Notes: generated by a model from the letters alone, not told the origin. DNA of 64,000 nt from MAG-120531 sp963934855 (GCA_963934855.1 CAWWAC010000005.1:1-64000), one strand, 5' to 3'. Shown: positions 43,421-52,760, numbered from the stretch's first letter. Program-made: numbers and translations.

Positions 43421-44674
43421 ATGTCTAGCCTTATTGAAATTTTTGAACGTAGTGCCCCTGAAATAGTATTTGAATGGGTAGATAAAGAATCTGAAGCAAA
43501 AGGCTGGGTAGTCATTAATTCCTTAAGAGGTGGTGCCGCAGGTGGGGGAACTAGAATGCGCAAGGGCTTAAACCGATATGAAGTAGCCTCTTTAGCAAAA
43601 ACAATGGAAATAAAGTTTACCATTTCTGGGCCTCAAATTGGAGGTGCAAAATCAGGTATTGACTTTGATCCACAAGACCCTAGAAAGAAAGAAGTGCTTA
43701 AAAGGTGGTATGCAGCCATTCTTCCCATTTTAAAAAGTTATTATGGAACAGGGGGAGACCTCAACATAGATGAACTACATGAAGTAATTCCAATTACAGA
43801 AAGCTTGGGGTTGTCTCACCCACAAGAAGGGGTAGTGAAAGGGCATTTTAACAACAATAAGGCTCAAAATCAAAAACAAATTGAGCGGTTACAAATAGGA
43901 GTCTCCAAACGCGTTACTGATAGTGCTTTTATTCCATCTGGTGGTGGAAATTTTAAGGTTGCAGATTTAATCACTGGATTTGGCGTTGCAGAGGCCGTAA
44001 AGCATTTCTACAATATTTGGGGTGGTGTTTTAGAGGGTAAAAAAGCAATAGTTCAAGGTTGGGGAAATGTAGGTGCAGCAGCTGGCTTTTACCTCACGCT
44101 AATGGGTGTTAAAATAGTAGCCATTATTGACCACAACGGAGGTTTTATTAATAATTCTGGTTTTTCCTTAAAGGAAATACAGGCTTTATATGCTAAAAAG
44201 GGTCAGCTAAACAGCTGTGAAAACTTTCTGCCAATTAATAAGGGCATTGAAAATGCTTGGGAATGTGGCGCAGATATTTTTATTCCTGCTGCAGGCTCTA
44301 GAATGGTAGAGAAATCTCATATGGATAGCCTTATTAAAAATGGATTAGAAGTAGTGAGCTGTGGAGCCAATGTACCCTTTAATGATAAGGAAGTTTTTAT
44401 GGGACCTATTCTATCTGAAGTAGATAGTAAAATAGCGGTCATTCCAGACTTTATTGCAAACTGTGGGATGGCAAGGGTTTTTGCTTACTTAATGGAGCTT
44501 GACGGAGAAATAACAGATGAATTATTATTTAAGGATAGCTCAGATATTATAAAAAAAGCGCTCCAAAAAACATATGAAGTAAGCCCAAATGGCTTAAATT
44601 TAACTAAGAAATCATTGGATATTGCCATCCTTAAAGTACAACGTAAAGAAGAAGTTGTTACCATAGAAATTTAA
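43421..44674 (+). CDS. Glu/Leu/Phe/Val dehydrogenase family protein
   Basis: This family carries out NAD(P)-dependent oxidative deamination of amino acids. The 417-residue protein has the catalytic Lys region GPQIGGAKSGIDFDP, the GTGGDLNIDE block and a Rossmann domain with VQGWGNVGAAAGFYL, then FIPAAGSRMV and VSCGANVPF. The KSGI form differs from the KGG(I/V) of ordinary glutamate dehydrogenases, so its substrate may differ. It is the first gene of the aromatic catabolic operon, seventeen bases before hmgA. Deamination of Phe, Tyr or the glutamate formed by transamination are all possible. Confidence 0.85.
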   Translation: MSSLIEIFERSAPEIVFEWVDKESEAKGWVVINSLRGGAAGGGTRMRKGLNRYEVASLAKTMEIKFTISGPQIGGAKSGIDFDPQDPRKKEVLKRWYAAILPILKSYYGTGGDLNIDELHEVIPITESLGLSHPQEGVVKGHFNNNKAQNQKQIERLQIGVSKRVTDSAFIPSGGGNFKVADLITGFGVAEAVKHFYNIWGGVLEGKKAIVQGWGNVGAAAGFYLTLMGVKIVAIIDHNGGFINNSGFSLKEIQALYAKKGQLNSCENFLPINKGIENAWECGADIFIPAAGSRMVEKSHMDSLIKNGLEVVSCGANVPFNDKEVFMGPILSEVDSKIAVIPDFIANCGMARVFAYLMELDGEITDELLFKDSSDIIKKALQKTYEVSPNGLNLTKKSLDIAILKVQRKEEVVTIEI

Positions 44675-44690
44675 TTTTAATTATAAGATT

Positions 44691-45854
44691 ATGCCATACT
44701 ACCACAAGCTAGGAGATATTCCGCATAAAAGACATACCGCATTTAAAAATGAAAATGGTGACTTCTACTACGAGGAGCTTTTTGGCACCATTGGCTTTGA
44801 TGGTATGTCATCACTATTATACCATACCCAACGTCCAACACAGGTCAAGGAAATTTTAAAATCTTATAGTGTAGCTCCAAAAATTGCAGTAGAAAAAAAT
44901 ATGAAATCTATGAGTCTAAAGGGTTTTCATATAAAGCCAATAGATGATTTTTTAGAAAGTAGAAAAACAGTTTTAACAAACAGTGATTGCAGTATTGTAT
45001 TAGCCGCACCAAAAAAATCTTTAAGAGATTATTTTTATAAAAATACAGATTCTGACGAGGTCATATTTGTTCATAAAGGAACTGGAAAGTTCAGATCACA
45101 GTTAGGAAACATTGCCTTTAAATACGGGGATTATATCTTAATACCAAGGGGAATGATATACCAAATAGATTTTGACACTCAAGACAACAGGCTTTTTATT
45201 GTAGAATCTAAAAGCCCTGTATACACTCCAAAAAGGTATAGGAACTGGTTTGGACAACACTTAGAAACTTCACCTTTCTGTGAGCGTGACTTACACGCGC
45301 CGTCAGAATTGGAAACCTACAATATTAAAGGTGATTTTATTATTAAAGTAAAAAAGCAAGACTTCATACATGAGTACGTGTACGCAGCGCACCCATTTAG
45401 TGTGGTAGGCTGGGATGGCTATAATTTTCCATATAAATTTTCCATTCATGATTTTGAGCCTATCACTGGTAGGGTGCACCAACCACCACCAGTGCATCAA
45501 ACTTTTGAAACCAATGCCTTTTCTATATGTTCATTTGTACCTCGTTTGTATGACTACCATCCAAATGCAGTACCAGCGCCATACAACCACAGCAATATAG
45601 ATTCAGATGAAGTACTCTACTATGTAGACGGTAATTTTATGAGTAGAAAAAATGTAGATGAAGGTCAAATAACCTTACATCCCTCTGGAATTCCACATGG
45701 CCCACACCCAGGTACTATGGAGAAAAGTATTGGAAAAAAAGAGACCTCAGAATTAGCAGTGATGGTAGATACTTTTAAACCACTAATGGTCACTGAAGAG
45801 GCCATGAAAATAAATGATAACTCCTACTACCAATCTTGGTTAGAAGACTCATAG
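44691..45854 (+). CDS. hmgA: Homogentisate 1,2-dioxygenase
   Basis: This Fe(II) enzyme opens the homogentisate ring to maleylacetoacetate. The 387-residue protein is shorter than the proteobacterial and human forms but keeps the cupin-type core: VHQPPPVHQTFET with iron-ligand histidine and glutamate candidates, and HPSGIPHGPHPGTME with the later histidine. The FCSFVPR-like stretch is FSICSFVPRLYDYHP. It lies second in the operon, followed by hppD. Confidence 0.92.
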   Translation: MPYYHKLGDIPHKRHTAFKNENGDFYYEELFGTIGFDGMSSLLYHTQRPTQVKEILKSYSVAPKIAVEKNMKSMSLKGFHIKPIDDFLESRKTVLTNSDCSIVLAAPKKSLRDYFYKNTDSDEVIFVHKGTGKFRSQLGNIAFKYGDYILIPRGMIYQIDFDTQDNRLFIVESKSPVYTPKRYRNWFGQHLETSPFCERDLHAPSELETYNIKGDFIIKVKKQDFIHEYVYAAHPFSVVGWDGYNFPYKFSIHDFEPITGRVHQPPPVHQTFETNAFSICSFVPRLYDYHPNAVPAPYNHSNIDSDEVLYYVDGNFMSRKNVDEGQITLHPSGIPHGPHPGTMEKSIGKKETSELAVMVDTFKPLMVTEEAMKINDNSYYQSWLEDS

Positions 45855-45879
45855 AGCTCACATTAAAATACGAAACGCA

Positions 45880-47040
45880 ATGGCAGAAATAAAAAAATTA
45901 AAGGATTTACAAAATACTGAATATGGAATTGAAAAAGTATTTTCAGAGGCAGAAGATTTTTTGCCATTGCTAGGAACAGATTATGTTGAATTGTATGTAG
46001 GGAATGCCAAGCAAAGTGCCCATTTTTACAAAACAGCCTTTGGTTTTCAGTCACATGCCTATGCAGGACTAGAAACAGGCTTAAAAGACCGCGTTTCTTA
46101 TGTATTAAAGCAAGGCAAAATAAAATTGGTTTTAACCACGCCATTAAATAAAGATGGGGCCATTAATGAGCATATCAACAAACATGGAGATGGAGTGAAA
46201 ATCATCGCCCTTTGGGTAGATGACGCTACCAAATCATTTGAAGAAACTACAAAAAGGGGTGCTAAGGCTTTTATGGAGCCTACGCTAGAGAAAGACACAT
46301 ATGGGCAAGTCATTAGATCTGGGATATATACTTATGGTGAAGTGGTACATATTTTTGTAGAACGCAAAAACTATACGGGTCCTTTTTTACCTGGTTATAA
46401 AAAATGGGAGTCTCATTACAATCCAGAAACTGTAGGTTTAAAATTTATAGATCATATGGTAGGGAATGTAGGCTGGGGAGACATGAATACATGGTGTAAA
46501 TTTTACGCAGAAGTAATGGGCTTTGCCCAAATTATCTCCTTTACAGACAATGATATTTCCACCAATTACACCGCCCTTATGAGTAAGGTTATGAGCAACG
46601 GTAATGGGAGGGTTAAGTTTCCAATTAATGAGCCAGCCAAAGGGATGAAGAAATCTCAAATAGAAGAATACTTAGATTTTTATGGCAGCCCAGGAGTGCA
46701 GCATATTGCTGTGGCCACAGATGACATTGTAGCCACTGTTTCTGCTATGAGAGAACGTGGAGTAGAATTTTTATTTGTGCCAGATACCTACTATGATGAT
46801 TTAATAGAAAGAGTAGGAGAAATAGATGAGGACGTAGAAGTGCTTAAACAAAACGGCATTCTTATAGACCGTGATGAAGAGGGTTATTTATTACAATTAT
46901 TTACAAAGCCTATAGTAGATAGACCCACTCTATTTTTAGAGGTTATACAGAGAAAAGGAGCGCAATCCTTTGGTGTAGGAAACTTTAAATCTTTATTTGA
47001 GGCCATAGAAAGGGAACAGAGTAAAAGAGGTACTTTATAA
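45880..47040 (+). CDS. hppD: 4-Hydroxyphenylpyruvate dioxygenase
   Basis: HppD converts 4-hydroxyphenylpyruvate to homogentisate. The 386-residue VOC-fold protein has two glyoxalase-like halves. Iron ligands are visible as His in FIDHMVGNV, His in GVQHIAVATDDI, and Glu in LFLEVIQRKG near the C-terminus. An FFEI-type motif of other species appears as LFLEV. It is third in the operon. Confidence 0.95.
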   Translation: MAEIKKLKDLQNTEYGIEKVFSEAEDFLPLLGTDYVELYVGNAKQSAHFYKTAFGFQSHAYAGLETGLKDRVSYVLKQGKIKLVLTTPLNKDGAINEHINKHGDGVKIIALWVDDATKSFEETTKRGAKAFMEPTLEKDTYGQVIRSGIYTYGEVVHIFVERKNYTGPFLPGYKKWESHYNPETVGLKFIDHMVGNVGWGDMNTWCKFYAEVMGFAQIISFTDNDISTNYTALMSKVMSNGNGRVKFPINEPAKGMKKSQIEEYLDFYGSPGVQHIAVATDDIVATVSAMRERGVEFLFVPDTYYDDLIERVGEIDEDVEVLKQNGILIDRDEEGYLLQLFTKPIVDRPTLFLEVIQRKGAQSFGVGNFKSLFEAIEREQSKRGTL

Positions 47041-47055
47041 AATATTAATATATTT

Positions 47056-48846
47056 ATGAATCCAGTAACCCCCCCTGCTTTTCAATGGAATGAGGTAACT
47101 AAAAAGTTGCCTAAACACTTACATGAATTCATTGTAAAGCAGCCTTATGAAGACTATACCCCTCAAAATCAAGCGGTTTGGAGGTATGTTATGCGTTTAA
47201 ACATGCACTACCTGTCTAAGGTGGCGCACCCCTATTATCTGAGTGGCATTGAAAAAACAGGGATTACCATAGACAGAATTCCAGAGATGGAGGGTATGAA
47301 TAGGATTCTAAAAGATATAGGGTGGGCAGCTGTTTCTGTAGACGGCTTTATACCCCCCAATGCATTTATGGAATTTCAGGCCTATCATGTTTTGGTGATA
47401 GCCTCTGACATTCGCAGTATAGAACACATCTCCTATACGCCAGCCCCAGATATTATTCATGAAGCTGCGGGCCACGCTCCAATTATAGGAAATCCAGAAT
47501 ATTCAGAATACCTTAGAAGGTTTGGAGAAATAGGCAGCAAAGCCATTTCATCTGCCAAAGATCATGACATATATGAAGCGGTGAGGAAGGTCTCTATTTT
47601 AAAAGAAGATCCAGAAACAGACAACCAAAGTATTGAAAAAGCCATTGCAGAATTAAATGCCATTCAGGAAGATATGGGAGAACTATCTGAAATGGCTCAA
47701 ATAAGAAACCTACACTGGTGGACGGTAGAGTATGGACTTATTGGCAGTCTAGAATACCCAAAAATTTATGGTGCAGGCCTGTTGTCTTCAATTGAAGAAA
47801 GTAAATTATGTTTAATGGAGGGAGTGGAAAAAAGAGATTTCACCATAGAGGCAGCAAAAGTAAATTTTGATATTACAAAGACACAACCTCAGCTTTTTGT
47901 GACCCCTAATTTTGCTCACTTAAGCTATGTGTTAGAAAAATTTGCTAATAAAATGGCTCTTAGAACAGGAGGGCTTAAAGGGGCTGAAAAACTGCTTGCC
48001 TCACAAAATATTGGAACTGTTGAACTTAGTACAGGACTGCAAATTTCTGGTGTTTTTACAAATATATTCTCCTTTGAAAATAAACCCATCTACATTCAAA
48101 CTAGTGGTAAAACTGCATTGGCCTCTAGGGACAAAGAACTTAACGGGCATGGCACTCAGAACCATAAAGAGGGATTCGGCAGCCCTATTGGAAAACTAGA
48201 AAATATTAATTTAGCCATTGAAGACATGTCTCCAAAAGACCTAGAAGTCTATGGTATTTATGAAGGAAAACGCGTCCAGCTCTTATTTGAAGGGGGTATA
48301 CAAGTAGTTGGAGAAATTATAACCGGAAAAAGGGATTTAAGAGGTAAAATAATGCTTATTTCCTTTAAAGATTGCACCGTCACTCACGGAGACCTTATTT
48401 TATTTAAACCTGAATGGGGTATTTATGATATGGCTATAGGCAAGGAAATTGTATCTGCATTTGCAGGACCAGCAAGTCCAGAGTCTTTTGAAAATCTTCA
48501 TAAAGTCTCAAAGACAAAGAGCCGAAAAATTCATCATTCTGAGACTCAATTACTTTTACTCAGCTGGTATAAAGAAGTAAGAGATATGCGAGAGAACAAT
48601 CAGATAGATGAGCAGCTGTTGTCTGAAATATTGGGCCACTTAAAAACCAAATATCCTACTGATTGGCTTCTTCCATTGGAAATGTATGAATTATTGTACG
48701 GTACTTCAAATACATTAGAACAAGATATTTACGCGTATTTAAACAGTTTAAAATCAATGACAACCTATCATAAATTAATTACTGATGGGTTACAACTTAT
48801 CACAAAAGAAGAAACGGCCTATGAAAACTTGGATTCACGTACCTGA
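47056..48846 (+). CDS. phhA: Phenylalanine 4-monooxygenase, long Bacteroidota form
   Basis: This pterin-dependent enzyme turns phenylalanine into tyrosine. The iron-binding triad is visible: His135 and His140 in IIHEAAGHAPIIG, and Glu225 in WWTVEYGLIG. Proteobacterial forms are near 260-300 residues; this one has 596, with a C-terminal half (about 300-596) that does not belong to the catalytic fold. The first part of that half (LQISGVFTNIFSF to KPEWGIYDMAIGKEI) looks beta-rich; the end is helical. Its function is unknown to me. The stop overlaps fahA by 26 bases. Confidence 0.93.
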   Translation: MNPVTPPAFQWNEVTKKLPKHLHEFIVKQPYEDYTPQNQAVWRYVMRLNMHYLSKVAHPYYLSGIEKTGITIDRIPEMEGMNRILKDIGWAAVSVDGFIPPNAFMEFQAYHVLVIASDIRSIEHISYTPAPDIIHEAAGHAPIIGNPEYSEYLRRFGEIGSKAISSAKDHDIYEAVRKVSILKEDPETDNQSIEKAIAELNAIQEDMGELSEMAQIRNLHWWTVEYGLIGSLEYPKIYGAGLLSSIEESKLCLMEGVEKRDFTIEAAKVNFDITKTQPQLFVTPNFAHLSYVLEKFANKMALRTGGLKGAEKLLASQNIGTVELSTGLQISGVFTNIFSFENKPIYIQTSGKTALASRDKELNGHGTQNHKEGFGSPIGKLENINLAIEDMSPKDLEVYGIYEGKRVQLLFEGGIQVVGEIITGKRDLRGKIMLISFKDCTVTHGDLILFKPEWGIYDMAIGKEIVSAFAGPASPESFENLHKVSKTKSRKIHHSETQLLLLSWYKEVRDMRENNQIDEQLLSEILGHLKTKYPTDWLLPLEMYELLYGTSNTLEQDIYAYLNSLKSMTTYHKLITDGLQLITKEETAYENLDSRT

Positions 48847-50068
48847 TCAATCAGATTTTAGCATATACAACATACCCTTTGGTGTTTTCTCAATAGAAAA
48901 TACCAATCCTAGATTAGGGGTTGCCATTGGCCAACAAATATTAGATTTGGCAAAGGCTTATGAATTAGGAATCTTTAAGGGCTTTGCATTTTCTGACAGC
49001 GTATTTAAAAATGAGTTTTTAAATGATTTTATTTCTTTAGGAAAGGAGACAACCGCTAAAATACGCAGCATTATTCAAGTTGAATTATGTGATCCAAACT
49101 CAATTTTAAAAAAAAATAAAGAGGCTTTTTTACAGCAAAATGAAGTGCAAATGCAGCTTCCTGTCTCCATTGGAGACTATACGGATTTTTATTCTAGCAT
49201 AGAACACGCTACCAATGTAGGCAAAATGTTTAGAGATCCAGAAAATGCCTTACTACCCAATTGGAGGCATTTACCAGTAGGCTATCACGGTAGAGCTTCT
49301 TCTATTATAGTAAGTGGGGAAAACATCCACCGGCCCATAGGGCAAGTGCTATTGCCAAATACAGAAGCGCCCGTTTTAAAGACCTCTTCAAAAATAGACT
49401 TTGAGTTAGAAATGGGTTTTATTATAGGAAAAAACACGTCTTTAGGAACCTCTATCACCACCCACAAAGCCCATGAATATATTTTTGGAAAGGTGCTTTT
49501 TAATGATTGGTCTGCGCGCGATATTCAAAAATGGGAATACGTGCCCCTTGGGCCGTTTCTAGCCAAGAGTTTTGCCTCTTCTATGTCTCCATGGGTTGTG
49601 ACCTTAGAGGCTTTAGAGCCTTTTAAAACAGAAGGGCCTAAGCAAGAGCCTAAAGTGCTGCCCTATCTAGCATATGAGGGTTTTAAAAATTACAATATTA
49701 ATTTAGAAGTAGCTATTGCCCCAAAAGACAAGGAAGAAACCACAGTAAGCCACTCTAATTTTAAGTATATGTATTGGAATATGTTCCAACAATTAGCCCA
49801 CCATACTATTAATGGGTGCAATATCAAAGTGGGAGATTTAATGGCCTCTGGCACCATTAGTGGCAAAGACAGTCATTCTTACGGGTCTATGCTAGAACTT
49901 TCATGGGGTGGTAAAAACCCAATAAAATTAGACAGTGGAGAAGAAAGAAGTTTTATTGAAGACTTTGACACTGTTATTATGAGGGGTTATTGTGAAAAAG
50001 AAGGCCTTAGAGTAGGCTTTGGAGAAGTGAGGTCTCAATTACTACCCCCCATAAAACCCAATAATTAA
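48821..50068 (+). CDS. fahA: Fumarylacetoacetase
   Basis: Fumarylacetoacetase splits fumarylacetoacetate into fumarate and acetoacetate, the last step of tyrosine breakdown. I use the ATG giving MKTWIHVPDQSDFSIYNIP (415 residues); the longer frame begins deep in phhA. The metal-binding core is visible: DFYSSIEHATNVGKMFR, PVGYHGRASSI, DFELEMGFIIG and FNDWSARDIQKWEYVPLGPF. It follows phhA with overlap and precedes the flavin reductase by two bases. Confidence 0.96.
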   Translation: MKTWIHVPDQSDFSIYNIPFGVFSIENTNPRLGVAIGQQILDLAKAYELGIFKGFAFSDSVFKNEFLNDFISLGKETTAKIRSIIQVELCDPNSILKKNKEAFLQQNEVQMQLPVSIGDYTDFYSSIEHATNVGKMFRDPENALLPNWRHLPVGYHGRASSIIVSGENIHRPIGQVLLPNTEAPVLKTSSKIDFELEMGFIIGKNTSLGTSITTHKAHEYIFGKVLFNDWSARDIQKWEYVPLGPFLAKSFASSMSPWVVTLEALEPFKTEGPKQEPKVLPYLAYEGFKNYNINLEVAIAPKDKEETTVSHSNFKYMYWNMFQQLAHHTINGCNIKVGDLMASGTISGKDSHSYGSMLELSWGGKNPIKLDSGEERSFIEDFDTVIMRGYCEKEGLRVGFGEVRSQLLPPIKPNN

Positions 50069-50070
50069 AA

Positions 50071-50967
50071 ATGAAAAGTACCACCACTATAGATCCAAAT
50101 TCAATTTCTACCCAAGAGCTACACCAACTCTTGCTGACAGCAATTGCACCTAGGCCTATTGCTTTTGCAAGCACTATAGACCAAGAGGGAAAAGTGAATT
50201 TAAGTCCCTTTAGTTTTTTTAATGTGTTTAGTGCCAACCCACCCATCTTAATATTTTCACCCGCTAGAAGAGGAAGCAACAACACTACAAAACATAGTTT
50301 TGAAAATGTAAAAGAGGTAGGAGAAGTAGTCATAAATATAGTAAACTATGCTATTGTTGAGCAAATGTCATTGGCTAGCACAGAATATGAAAAAGGGGTG
50401 AATGAATTTACAAAATGCGGATTAACCCCCATTGCTTCATCTAAAATAAAGCCCCCTAGAGTAGCAGAATCTCCTGTTGCTTTTGAATGCATTGTAGACA
50501 ACATTATTGAGCTAGGCACAGAAGGTGGCGCAGGAAATTTGGTGATATGTAGGGTGGTTAATATTCATATTAGAGATGAGTACAAAGGGGCCGACGGAAA
50601 ACTAGATACCGTAAAATTAGACTTAGTAGCCCGTTTGGGCAAAAATTGGTACACTAGAGTGGGTGAAGCCTCTTTGTTTGAATTAGAAAAACCTCTTTAC
50701 ACCAAAGGAATTGGTGTGGATGGCTTGCCTACCCATGCTCAGAAAAGTAAAGTTTTAACAGGGAATGACTTAGGAAGATTGGGAAATACTGCCCATAAAC
50801 CGACAGAGGAAGCCATTAAAAAAACAAGAGAATTAGTCGCTGTAAAGGCCGTCTTAACCATTTCAAATACAGAAGAAAAGTACAAGGAGCTGCACCTACT
50901 TGCAAAAAACTATCTTGAAGAACAAAAAGTAGTAGAGGCGCTCAGCGTTTTATTTTGTGCTCGATAG
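50071..50967 (+). CDS. Flavin reductase-family protein at the end of the Phe/Tyr operon
   Basis: The 298-residue protein has an FMN-binding split-barrel domain over its first two thirds (TAIAPRPIAFASTID, NLSPFSFFNVFSANPP, then AFECIVDNI). A C-terminal helical extension of about 80 residues follows. Such proteins reduce flavin or act as flavoredoxins. It is fused into the aromatic operon by a two-base gap, but has no defined step in tyrosine catabolism. A gene of this type is a regular companion of fahA in Flavobacteria as far as I recall; what it does there is unknown. Confidence 0.85.
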   Translation: MKSTTTIDPNSISTQELHQLLLTAIAPRPIAFASTIDQEGKVNLSPFSFFNVFSANPPILIFSPARRGSNNTTKHSFENVKEVGEVVINIVNYAIVEQMSLASTEYEKGVNEFTKCGLTPIASSKIKPPRVAESPVAFECIVDNIIELGTEGGAGNLVICRVVNIHIRDEYKGADGKLDTVKLDLVARLGKNWYTRVGEASLFELEKPLYTKGIGVDGLPTHAQKSKVLTGNDLGRLGNTAHKPTEEAIKKTRELVAVKAVLTISNTEEKYKELHLLAKNYLEEQKVVEALSVLFCAR

Positions 50968-51010
50968 ACTTTTAAGCATTCCAAAAATCAAAGAATTATA
51001 TTAACTTTAT

Positions 51011-51109
51011 ATGATGAAATTCTCAATAGATAAAAAATACACCAAATGGCTCATTTTTCTTGGTGTGATTAAAAAGGTAGCCTTTGTTATTTGGGCCTTT
51101 TATCTGTAA
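51011..51109 (+). CDS. Possible 32-residue membrane microprotein
   Basis: Two adjacent ATG codons open a frame of 32 residues: a short basic N-terminus (KKYTK) and one hydrophobic segment with an internal KK (WLIFLGVIKKVAFVIWAFYL). It ends just before the stop of the convergent GH32 gene. The aromatic-rich helix and basic start look like a real membrane peptide, but a frame this short can occur by chance. Confidence 0.3.
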   Translation: MMKFSIDKKYTKWLIFLGVIKKVAFVIWAFYL

Positions 51110-51111
51110 AA

Positions 51112-52668
51112 CTACCTCCAAATACTTTCTAAAGGTCTTATTTCAAAATGTTCCAAAACCAACAGTTCTTCTAATGGCTGAGATATTTCTAAATGGGTGA
51201 AAGGCTTTAGGTTAAAAAACTGAGCCGTTAGTACGGATTGTCCCCCATTTACAAATACTTCAATAGAAGAAGCGTCCATATAAATGTTAAGATTGTTTTC
51301 CCCCTCTAAAGGGTTCCAATCCATTTGTTGCTCATTTTTAAAGCGCTCCTCAAAATCTACAAAGCCACTATTAGAACGGTCTAAAGTCATAGTTTTAAAA
51401 GTTGCGTCTAGCTTTAATCTAAGGACTTGCCCCTTCTCGTTGCTGAAGTCTAAATTCACAGAGGCCCCATTCCAATTAAAACGAATTTGAGACTGGTTTA
51501 AAGCATCTGAAGTTACTAAAAGAGGGGCGCTTCCTGCAGCAATTTCATAACGTACAGAAGAATTATTTGCTGGATTTATAACAGCCAAAGGCTTACTTAC
51601 CAGTCTAACTGAGCCACCAACAGTTTCCAAATGAAGGGTTCTAGGTAGTGTCATGGCAGACCTCCAAGCCTGAGTGGGTGTTAGCTGGGCATAATTCCAA
51701 TTGCTCATCCAACCAATAAACAACCTGCTATTGTCTGGGGTGTCGTTATAAGTAACTCCCGCATAATTATCTGTACCTCCATCTACCCAAAGAGCTTCTG
51801 TTTGATCAGAGGTAAAAGTTTTTCCGTCAAAATCTCCAATAAAATATTGGGTGCCAGAGCCACCGTTAGGAGCTCCAGGGTTAATGCTAATAAAAAGCAC
51901 CCACTTTTGAGCATCTGCACCCGCCAAAGACAAAGGAAATAAATCTGGACACTCCCATACCCCCCCATGAGCACCTTGCCCTTTACCAAATTCACTTTGC
52001 TGCTGCCAATCTTTTAGGTTGTCTGAGGCCCATATTTGAAGATGATCTCCCGCCACTAAAAGCATGGTCCACGCCTCAGTCTGTTCATTCCAAAAAACTT
52101 TTGGGTCTCTAAAATCTCTCATCCCCGGGTTGCCAATCACTGGATTGCCCTGGTACACGCTCCAACTATCTCCGTTATCTAAACTGTAGGCAATTCCTTG
52201 GGTTTGATAATCTGTACGCCCTGCCTTTTCTCCCTCCATAAGGTGATAGGTGAAAATAGCTACTAGTGCAGGATTTTTTAGCGTTCCAAAACCAGAAGTA
52301 TTTTTGTAATCTACCACAGCAGAGCCAGAAAAGATATATCCGTGTTTGTCTGGGAAAAGTGCAATGGGCTTGTGCTCCCAATGAATCATATCTGTTGATG
52401 TGGCATGCCCCCAATGCATAGGCCCCCACACAATGTCAGATGGATAATACTGGTAAAATAAGTGGTACACCCCTTGGTGGTAAACCAAACCGTTGGGATC
52501 ATTCATCCAAGCAGTCTCGGGAGAAAAATGATATTGAGGTCTGTGGGCTTCTGTGTAATAATTGAGCCCTTTTTTATTGATTTGTGCTTCTTGTGTTGAA
52601 CTATTTTTGCAGGCGGCCAAAACTATCAAAACAATGATTAAAAAAGGAATTTTAGGAGCTGGAAACAT
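51112..52668 (-). CDS. Glycoside hydrolase family 32 lipoprotein (fructan hydrolase)
   Basis: GH32 enzymes hydrolyse beta-fructosides such as levan, inulin or sucrose. The 518-residue protein has a lipoprotein signal peptide with a lipobox ending at Cys20 (LAAC). The five-bladed propeller carries the catalytic residues: nucleophile Asp57 in WMNDPNG, the transition-state Asp in FRDPKVFW, and the acid/base Glu in WECPDLF. A C-terminal beta-sandwich follows (SSIEVFVNGGQSVLTA). No susC/susD pair, transporter or fructokinase is adjacent, so it is not part of a visible utilisation locus. A divergent promoter region lies upstream. Confidence 0.95.
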   Translation of the reverse strand: MFPAPKIPFLIIVLIVLAACKNSSTQEAQINKKGLNYYTEAHRPQYHFSPETAWMNDPNGLVYHQGVYHLFYQYYPSDIVWGPMHWGHATSTDMIHWEHKPIALFPDKHGYIFSGSAVVDYKNTSGFGTLKNPALVAIFTYHLMEGEKAGRTDYQTQGIAYSLDNGDSWSVYQGNPVIGNPGMRDFRDPKVFWNEQTEAWTMLLVAGDHLQIWASDNLKDWQQQSEFGKGQGAHGGVWECPDLFPLSLAGADAQKWVLFISINPGAPNGGSGTQYFIGDFDGKTFTSDQTEALWVDGGTDNYAGVTYNDTPDNSRLFIGWMSNWNYAQLTPTQAWRSAMTLPRTLHLETVGGSVRLVSKPLAVINPANNSSVRYEIAAGSAPLLVTSDALNQSQIRFNWNGASVNLDFSNEKGQVLRLKLDATFKTMTLDRSNSGFVDFEERFKNEQQMDWNPLEGENNLNIYMDASSIEVFVNGGQSVLTAQFFNLKPFTHLEISQPLEELLVLEHFEIRPLESIWR

Positions 52669-52703
52669 ATGTAATTTTTTACTAAAATAGATTTTTTCTT
52701 AAA

Positions 52704-52721
52704 CAAAGTTACTTAGTTTTG
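52704..52721. promoter_or_regulatory. Back-to-back -7 boxes for GH32 and the glycosyltransferase operon
   Basis: On the minus strand 52704-52711 reads TAACTTTG, and on the plus strand 52714-52721 reads TAGTTTTG. Both match TAnnTTTG. They are separated by two bases, so polymerases bound to them would exclude one another. Confidence 0.5.
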
Positions 52722-52760
52722 ATAATTCCGACATTGGTACACTGTGCTAAAATAAAAATT

